A model generated the notes under the pieces. It was not told the origin of the DNA and did not search any database. It saw only the letters and a list, made by a program, of their open reading frames with translations. A program made the position numbers and the translations under genes. Shown one piece after another: positions 6,767 to 11,171 of a stretch of 11,171 nt of DNA (positions are counted from its first letter, which is position 1; every line of letters starts with the position of its first letter). Origin of the DNA: Bacteroidaceae bacterium (GTDB lineage: Bacteria; Bacteroidota; Bacteroidia; Bacteroidales; Bacteroidaceae); NCBI GenBank assembly GCA_017628775.1, contig JAGBYN010000153.1, positions 1 to 11,171 on the forward strand, written 5' to 3'.

Positions 6767-9700
6767 ATGAAATTTCAAGAACGTCAAGGTTTAAACTTGT
6801 TTGAAATCAACAAGCAAGTGCTCGCGCAATGGGATGAGCAGGACCTTTTTCATAAATCTATGTCGGAACGTGAGGGTGCACCTGAATTCGTGTTTTTCGA
6901 AGGACCTCCTTCTGCCAATGGACATCCAGGTATTCACCACGTCATGGCGCGTACGATCAAGGATGTGTTCTGCCGCTTTAAAACCATGCAAGGGTTCCAG
7001 GTGAAGCGAAAGGCGGGATGGGACACGCATGGCTTGCCTGTAGAATTGGGCGTAGAGAAAGAATTGGGGATTACCAAGGAGGATATTGGCAAGAGCATTA
7101 GTATTGAGGAATACAATGCGCAATGCCGTCGCAACGTGATGATGTTCACCCAAGAATGGGCAGACCTAAGTCACCTTATGGGTTATTGGGTTGACATGGA
7201 AAACCCATACATCACTTATGAAAATGGATATATCGAATCGCTTTGGTGGCTCCTAAAGCAATTATACAATAAAGGCCTTTTATACAAAGGTTACACCATT
7301 CAACCCTATTCGCCTGGCGCGGGAACAGGTCTGTCAAGTCATGAGTTGAACCAACCAGGATGCTACCGCGACGTAAAGGACACGACAGTTACGGCGCAGT
7401 TTGAAATCACAGATGCGCCTGAAGCGTGGAAGAAGCATGGCAAACCAGTGTTCTTGGCTTGGACAACAACGCCTTGGACATTGCCATCAAACACCGCGCT
7501 TTGTGTGGGACCAAACATTGACTATGCAGTAGTTGAAACATTTAATCCTTACACAGGCGAACCTGTGACAACTGTTATTGCCAAGGCACGAGTTAATGCA
7601 TACATGAAAGCGGAAGGCGCGAAAGCAGACATGGCGGCGTATGCCCAAGGCGATAAGGTTGTGCCTTACAGAATCATTGAAGAACTCAAGGGTCATGAAC
7701 TTGTAGGTTTGCATTACAAGCAACTCATGCCATGGGTGAAGCCTCTTGAAAAGACTGGAGAATTGGCGGCTGACTTCGTTAACCAATATGCAGAAGCGCA
7801 TCCTGAATTGTGCTTTACCGTGGGACAAGATCAATTTGTTGAACTTCATGAATTAGCGTTCCGCGTGATACCTGGCGATTATGTAACAACTGAAGATGGT
7901 ACGGGCATTGTGCATATCGCACCGACCTTTGGTGCTGACGACGCCAAGGTGGCTCGCGATGCTCAAATTCCCTCGTTGTTTATGATTAACACCAAGGGGG
8001 AAACACGCCCCATGGTGGACCTTACGGGTAGATTTTACATTCTGGAAGATTTGTCAGAAGCGTTTAAGGCAGCATGCGTGAGCGAAACTTACAACAACCA
8101 TGCTGGCGACTACGTAAAAAATGCATTTGCACCAGAATTCAACATTGACGGTAAATATGATGCTGCTGCAGCGGAAAAGGCAGAGGATTTGAATATCGTG
8201 CTCTGCATGGAGATGAAGCAGGAAGGTGTTGCTTTCAAGATTGAAAAACACGTGCACAACTATCCACACTGCTGGCGCACAGACAAGCCTGTCCTTTACT
8301 ACCCTCTTGACTCATGGTTTATTCGCTCAAGTTCTGTTAAGGAGCGAATGATGGAGCTAAACAAGACAATTCTATGGAAACCTGAATCAACGGGAACGGG
8401 AAGATTTGGCAAGTGGCTTGAAAACCTCAATGACTGGAACTTGAGTCGCTCGCGCTATTGGGGAACACCACTTCCAATTTGGCGCAATGCAGAAACACGC
8501 GAGGAGATTTGCATCGGTTCTGTAGAAGAATTATACAATGAAATAGAAAAGGCGGTTGCCAAAGGCGTTATGAGCGAAAATCCCTTGAAAGCCAAAGGAT
8601 TCGTGCCAGGCAATTATGACAAGGCGAATTATGAACTTATTGATTTGCACCGTCCTTATGTGGATAACATTAAATTAGTGAGCGACAAAGGCAATGTTTT
8701 GACTAGAGAATTGGATTTGATTGACGTTTGGTTTGATTCAGGCGCTATGCCTTATGCTCAAATCCACTATCCTTTTGAAAATAAAGAAGCCCTTGACAAG
8801 CGCACATGCTACCCCGCTGATTTCATCGCTGAGGGCGTTGACCAAACACGTGGCTGGTTCTACACGCTCCATGCCATTGCAACAATGGTGTTTGACAGCG
8901 TGGCGTTCAAAGCAGTGATTTCAAATGGGTTAGTGCTTGACAAATTTGGTCAAAAGATGTCGAAACGCCTTGGAAATGGTATTGACCCCTTTGAATGCAT
9001 AGAGGAATTTGGTTCGGACGCTGTGCGTTGGTATATGATTACCAACTCTGCGCCTTGGGACAACCTTAAATTTGACAAGGACGGCGTAAAGGAAGTAACT
9101 CGCAGTTTCTTTGCAAAATTATTCCAAAGTTACTCTTTCTTCGCAATGTATGCCAATGTAGATGGATTTGACCCTCAAACTGCACAAGTGGCAATAAACG
9201 AACGTCCTGAAATTGACCGCTGGATTCTTTCTGAATTGCAGACCCTGATTAAGAACGTGAAGGAGGCATACGAAGAATACGAACCCACACGCGCTGGACG
9301 TATGATTGAAACATTTGTGGCAGATAACTTATCAAATTGGTATGTGCGTCTGAACAGAAAACGATTCTGGGCTGGAGAAATGAATACAGACAAGCTTTCG
9401 GCTTATCAAACTTTGTACGAATGCTTGCTGACGACGAGCAAACTCATGGCCCCCATCGCGCCATACTATGCAGACCGCTTATACAGGGACTTGACAGAAG
9501 GCGTTGAACAAAAGGCTGAAAGTGTGCACCTTGATTTATTCCCCATTGCCAATGAAAGCATGATCTGCAAAACGTTGGAAGAACAAATGGGTCTTGCACA
9601 AAAAATTACGTCAATGGCGCTCTCATTGCGTAAGAAAGAACGAATCATCGTACGCCAACCCTTGCAATGCATTTCAATACCATTGACAGATGCTCAGATG

Positions 9701-10297
9701 AAAACAAACATCGAGGCGGTGAAACAGTTGATTCTTGATGAAATTAACGTTAAGGAACTGGTGTTTGTTGAAGGAGATATGCTTGAAAAGAAAGTCAAAT
9801 GCAACTTCCGCGTCATGGGTAAGAAATTTGGAAAGTTGATGAAAGCCGTTGCTAACGCATGCGAAAATCTGAGCAAACAAGAAATAGCTGCATTAGAACA
9901 AGGCGAAGTAAACATTGACATTGAAGGACAAACAGTTACCATAGAACGCGCCGACGTAGACATCATTTCTGAAGATATGCCTGGCTGGACTGTAATTAAT
10001 GAAGGTAACCTTACCGTAGCTCTTGACCTCACAATAACAGAAGCGCTGAAGCAAGAAGGCGTGGCGAGAGAAATCATTAAACGAATCCAAAATATCAGAA
10101 AAGAAAGTGGATATGAAATCACAGATCGGATCCGTATTGTGATAGCGCCAAATGCAGAACTTCAAGCGGCGGTGGAAACTTACAGAAATTACATCTGTAC
10201 GCAAGTGTTAGCTGAGAATATTGATTTTAGCGAAAACAATGGTCAAGTCATTGATTTTGAAGACTATCAAGTTAATGTGACTGTTGAAAAATTATAG
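6767..10297 (+). CDS. ileS: Isoleucine--tRNA ligase (IleRS), IleRS2-like
   Basis: This large class I synthetase of 1,176 residues charges tRNA-Ile with isoleucine and edits valine. I start it at ATG 6767 (MKFQERQGLNLFEI). A longer frame can be read from TTG 6677, but that TTG is the -33 promoter element and the extra 30 residues are not family-like. The ATP-binding HIGH motif is replaced by G55-I-H-H58 (PPSANGHPGIHHVMARTIKD context), the swapped GxHH form. The CP1 editing domain shows TTTPWT (233-238), GTGIVHIAP (378-386) and FGADD (388-392). The second signature is KMSKR (730-734), followed by the anticodon-binding helical domain and a long C-terminal region. Sequence style is that of the eukaryote-like IleRS2 branch, which is associated with natural mupirocin resistance. 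Codons are more A/T-rich than in aspS. It has its own promoter, and a hairpin follows the stop. Confidence 0.97.
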   Translation: MKFQERQGLNLFEINKQVLAQWDEQDLFHKSMSEREGAPEFVFFEGPPSANGHPGIHHVMARTIKDVFCRFKTMQGFQVKRKAGWDTHGLPVELGVEKELGITKEDIGKSISIEEYNAQCRRNVMMFTQEWADLSHLMGYWVDMENPYITYENGYIESLWWLLKQLYNKGLLYKGYTIQPYSPGAGTGLSSHELNQPGCYRDVKDTTVTAQFEITDAPEAWKKHGKPVFLAWTTTPWTLPSNTALCVGPNIDYAVVETFNPYTGEPVTTVIAKARVNAYMKAEGAKADMAAYAQGDKVVPYRIIEELKGHELVGLHYKQLMPWVKPLEKTGELAADFVNQYAEAHPELCFTVGQDQFVELHELAFRVIPGDYVTTEDGTGIVHIAPTFGADDAKVARDAQIPSLFMINTKGETRPMVDLTGRFYILEDLSEAFKAACVSETYNNHAGDYVKNAFAPEFNIDGKYDAAAAEKAEDLNIVLCMEMKQEGVAFKIEKHVHNYPHCWRTDKPVLYYPLDSWFIRSSSVKERMMELNKTILWKPESTGTGRFGKWLENLNDWNLSRSRYWGTPLPIWRNAETREEICIGSVEELYNEIEKAVAKGVMSENPLKAKGFVPGNYDKANYELIDLHRPYVDNIKLVSDKGNVLTRELDLIDVWFDSGAMPYAQIHYPFENKEALDKRTCYPADFIAEGVDQTRGWFYTLHAIATMVFDSVAFKAVISNGLVLDKFGQKMSKRLGNGIDPFECIEEFGSDAVRWYMITNSAPWDNLKFDKDGVKEVTRSFFAKLFQSYSFFAMYANVDGFDPQTAQVAINERPEIDRWILSELQTLIKNVKEAYEEYEPTRAGRMIETFVADNLSNWYVRLNRKRFWAGEMNTDKLSAYQTLYECLLTTSKLMAPIAPYYADRLYRDLTEGVEQKAESVHLDLFPIANESMICKTLEEQMGLAQKITSMALSLRKKERIIVRQPLQCISIPLTDAQMKTNIEAVKQLILDEINVKELVFVEGDMLEKKVKCNFRVMGKKFGKLMKAVANACENLSKQEIAALEQGEVNIDIEGQTVTIERADVDIISEDMPGWTVINEGNLTVALDLTITEALKQEGVAREIIKRIQNIRKESGYEITDRIRIVIAPNAELQAAVETYRNYICTQVLAENIDFSENNGQVIDFEDYQVNVTVEKL

Positions 10298-10309
10298 TCA
10301 GCACAAGTA

Positions 10310-10358
10310 AAGTTTAGGAGACTAAGTTTTTTCGATTGAAAGACTTTCTCCTAAACTT
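10310..10358. repeat. Long hairpin after ileS
   Basis: aagtttaggaga (10310-10321) and tctcctaaactt (10347-10358) are perfect inverted repeats of 12 bases. Past a two-base bulge (ct at 10322-10323) the stem continues with aagt/actt and T-A pairs including two G-T wobbles, to a loop near 10333-10337, so about 21 pairs form. It begins 12 bases after the ileS stop. The downstream sequence is ataaaaagt, with no U-tract, so it is not a standard intrinsic terminator. It may protect the mRNA 3' end or be another repeat copy; AAGTTTAG-AGA words also occur near 3200-3215 and, inverted, near 3483-3494. Confidence 0.75.
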
Positions 10359-10420
10359 ATAAAAAGTAAATCTTGTAAAAAATTGACTAACCAAAATATA
10401 AATCTTTAAATAAGAAAATC

Positions 10421-10798
10421 ATGGAAAAGCCAAGATATTCAGACGAAGAACTTCAGGAGTTTCGTGAAATCATTGAGAAAAAAATCGCACTGGCACGACG
10501 CGACTACGACGACATGATGGATTCGATAAACAACCCTCATGGCAACGACGTTGTCGACACCATGCCCACCTACAAGGCGCTTGAAGAAGGAAGTTTGTCG
10601 CTTTCGAAAGAGGATCTCACGATGATGGCGCAACGTCAATTGAAGTTTATTAACGGACTTGAAGCGGCCCTTGTGCGCATTGAAAACAAAACTTACGGCG
10701 TTTGCCGCGTAACGGGCAAGCTCATCCCGAAAGAACGACTCAGAGCAGTGCCCCACGCAACGCTTTCTATAGAAGCGAAGCAACAACAGAATATGTAG
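10421..10798 (+). CDS. DksA/TraR-family RNA polymerase regulator, zinc-less
   Basis: The 125-residue product belongs to the DksA/TraR family, whose members enter the RNA polymerase secondary channel and, with ppGpp, adjust rRNA and amino-acid promoters. Residues about 8-90 are a charged helical hairpin expected to form the coiled coil. Its tip carries D43-V-V-D46-T-M48, which keeps both acidic residues of the DxxDxA tip of E. coli DksA but not the alanine. The C-terminal globular part (YGVCRVTGKLIPKERLRAVPHATLS) aligns with the DksA zinc finger but keeps one cysteine, C95, the only one in the protein. It therefore cannot hold the four-cysteine zinc site. Bacteroidetes homologues I recall have the same layout. 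The ATG at 10421 follows an A/T-rich leader without a Shine-Dalgarno site. It lies 123 bp after ileS, and I see no clear own promoter. Confidence 0.88.
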   Translation: MEKPRYSDEELQEFREIIEKKIALARRDYDDMMDSINNPHGNDVVDTMPTYKALEEGSLSLSKEDLTMMAQRQLKFINGLEAALVRIENKTYGVCRVTGKLIPKERLRAVPHATLSIEAKQQQNM

Positions 10799-10804
10799 GT
10801 CAAT

Positions 10805-10896
10805 ATAAATTAGGATTCAGAAATTTAGATTACAAGGATAAAAGTAAAGACACACTTTTAGAAAACGCACATCTTCATTTCTGATTCCTAATTTAT
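10805..10896. repeat. 20-nt inverted repeat downstream of the DksA-like gene
   Basis: ATAAATTAGGATTCAGAAAT (10805-10824) and ATTTCTGATTCCTAATTTAT (10877-10896) are reverse complements except at one base, with 52 bases between them. It starts 6 bases after the stop codon. No T-tract follows, so it looks more like the ends of a small repeat element or a long hairpin than a terminator. Confidence 0.75.
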
Positions 10897-10976
10897 GGTT
10901 TATACGACGTAGTTGCTGAATCCCAGAATAAGCGCTGCCTACGTCAACACGAATTTCTCTCTAAGTTTGCAGAGTG

Positions 10977-10991
10977 AGCGACGCAGTCGCT
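10977..10991. repeat. Three-base-loop palindrome downstream of the DksA-like gene
   Basis: agcgac and gtcgct pair perfectly around a GCA loop. The geometry (5-8 bp stem, three-base loop) is the same as in the palindromes at 3220-3234, 3264-3276, 3290-3308, 3331-3343 and 3457-3471, although the stem sequence differs. Confidence 0.65.
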
Positions 10992-11016
10992 TAAATACAA
11001 AAAGAAAAAGATAAAA

Positions 11017-11049
11017 TTTAGATAACTATTGATCGTTTTTTTACCTTTG
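11017..11049 (+). promoter_or_regulatory. Putative Bacteroidetes-type promoter
   Basis: TACCTTTG (11042-11049) matches the -7 element TAnnTTTG exactly. The upstream element is weak: tttag at 11017-11021, about 20 bases before, is the best candidate. The nearer TTG at 11029-11031 is too close. A transcript would start near 11056. Confidence 0.5.
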
Positions 11050-11111
11050 TTGTAGTAAGGAAGAATCGGTCTGCTGAAAAGGAAAACCAGGGATTTCACA
11101 AGATAAAATCT

Positions 11112-11171
11112 ATGATTCGTTTAGGTCCTTTCCAGCATAGTTGCAAAGACCAGATAGAAAGTCATGACTTA
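11112..11171 (+). CDS. Possible start of an unidentified gene, cut by window end
   Basis: An ATG at 11112, preceded by an A/T-rich stretch and lying about 55 bases after the predicted transcription start, opens a frame that stays open for 20 codons to the window edge (MIRLGPFQHSCKDQIESHDL). I do not recognise the protein. The leader and this start can also pair: tgctgaaaagg (11072-11082) with cctttccagca (11127-11137), one mismatch. So a structured RNA is an alternative. Confidence 0.3.
   Translation, partial: MIRLGPFQHSCKDQIESHDL

Larger units (their letters stand above)
10799..11040. other. Non-coding stretch with repeats
   Basis: No credible gene is seen here. The stretch holds a 20-nt inverted repeat, a gacgtag/ctacgtc pair (10906-10912 and 10939-10945) and a three-base-loop palindrome. 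atttatggtttatac at 10891-10905 matches 3356-3370 in the recG-hemW repeat at 14 of 15 bases. The lspA gene that I recall following ileS-dksA in other Bacteroidales is absent. Confidence 0.6.

Noticed and set aside
10310..10358. Intrinsic terminator for ileS
   Set aside because: The stem is strong but neither strand has a T-tract after it, so I list it as a hairpin repeat.
1..11171. A novel multi-gene system
   Set aside because: Every substantial gene is a recognised core gene, with no unusual fusion, cassette or linked unknown genes. The unexplained content is confined to the intergenic repeats and the partial frame at the end.

Overview
The window is a stretch of housekeeping chromosome from a member of the Bacteroidales, probably a Prevotella-like genome; I cannot name the species. 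The signs are protein sequences typical of the phylum (an IleRS of about 1,176 residues with a GxHH signature, a DksA-like protein without its zinc cysteines), little use of Shine-Dalgarno sites, and two matches to the Bacteroidetes -7 promoter element TAnnTTTG. All recognised genes lie on the plus strand.

Layout: 1-1071 is the 3' part of lepA (elongation factor 4), cut by the window edge. recG (1097-3184, GTG start) follows after only 25 bp and is probably co-transcribed. A 365-bp gap (3185-3549) holds no gene. It is filled with a composite palindromic repeat: a 19-nt perfect inverted repeat about 220 bp apart encloses a row of short palindromes, all with three-base loops. hemW (3550-4665, TTG start) begins right at the edge of this repeat. 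aspS (4780-6549) follows and ends in a clear intrinsic terminator (6572-6613). ileS (start corrected to the ATG at 6767, end 10297) has its own Bacteroidetes-type promoter at 6676-6706. A long hairpin without a U-tract separates it from a short DksA/TraR-family gene (10421-10798). The last 373 bases hold a 20-nt inverted repeat, another three-base-loop palindrome, a good -7 promoter element and what may be the first 20 codons of a further gene running off the window.

The genes share a theme of translation and genome maintenance: LepA acts on ribosomes, AspRS and IleRS charge tRNAs, the DksA-like protein probably tunes RNA polymerase, RecG remodels stalled forks, and HemW traffics heme. They are standard core genes and do not form one dedicated system. 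I found no prophage, CRISPR array, toxin-antitoxin pair, defence cassette or biosynthetic cluster. The points most worth a second look are the repeat family between genes, the swapped GIHH motif in IleRS and the zinc-less DksA.
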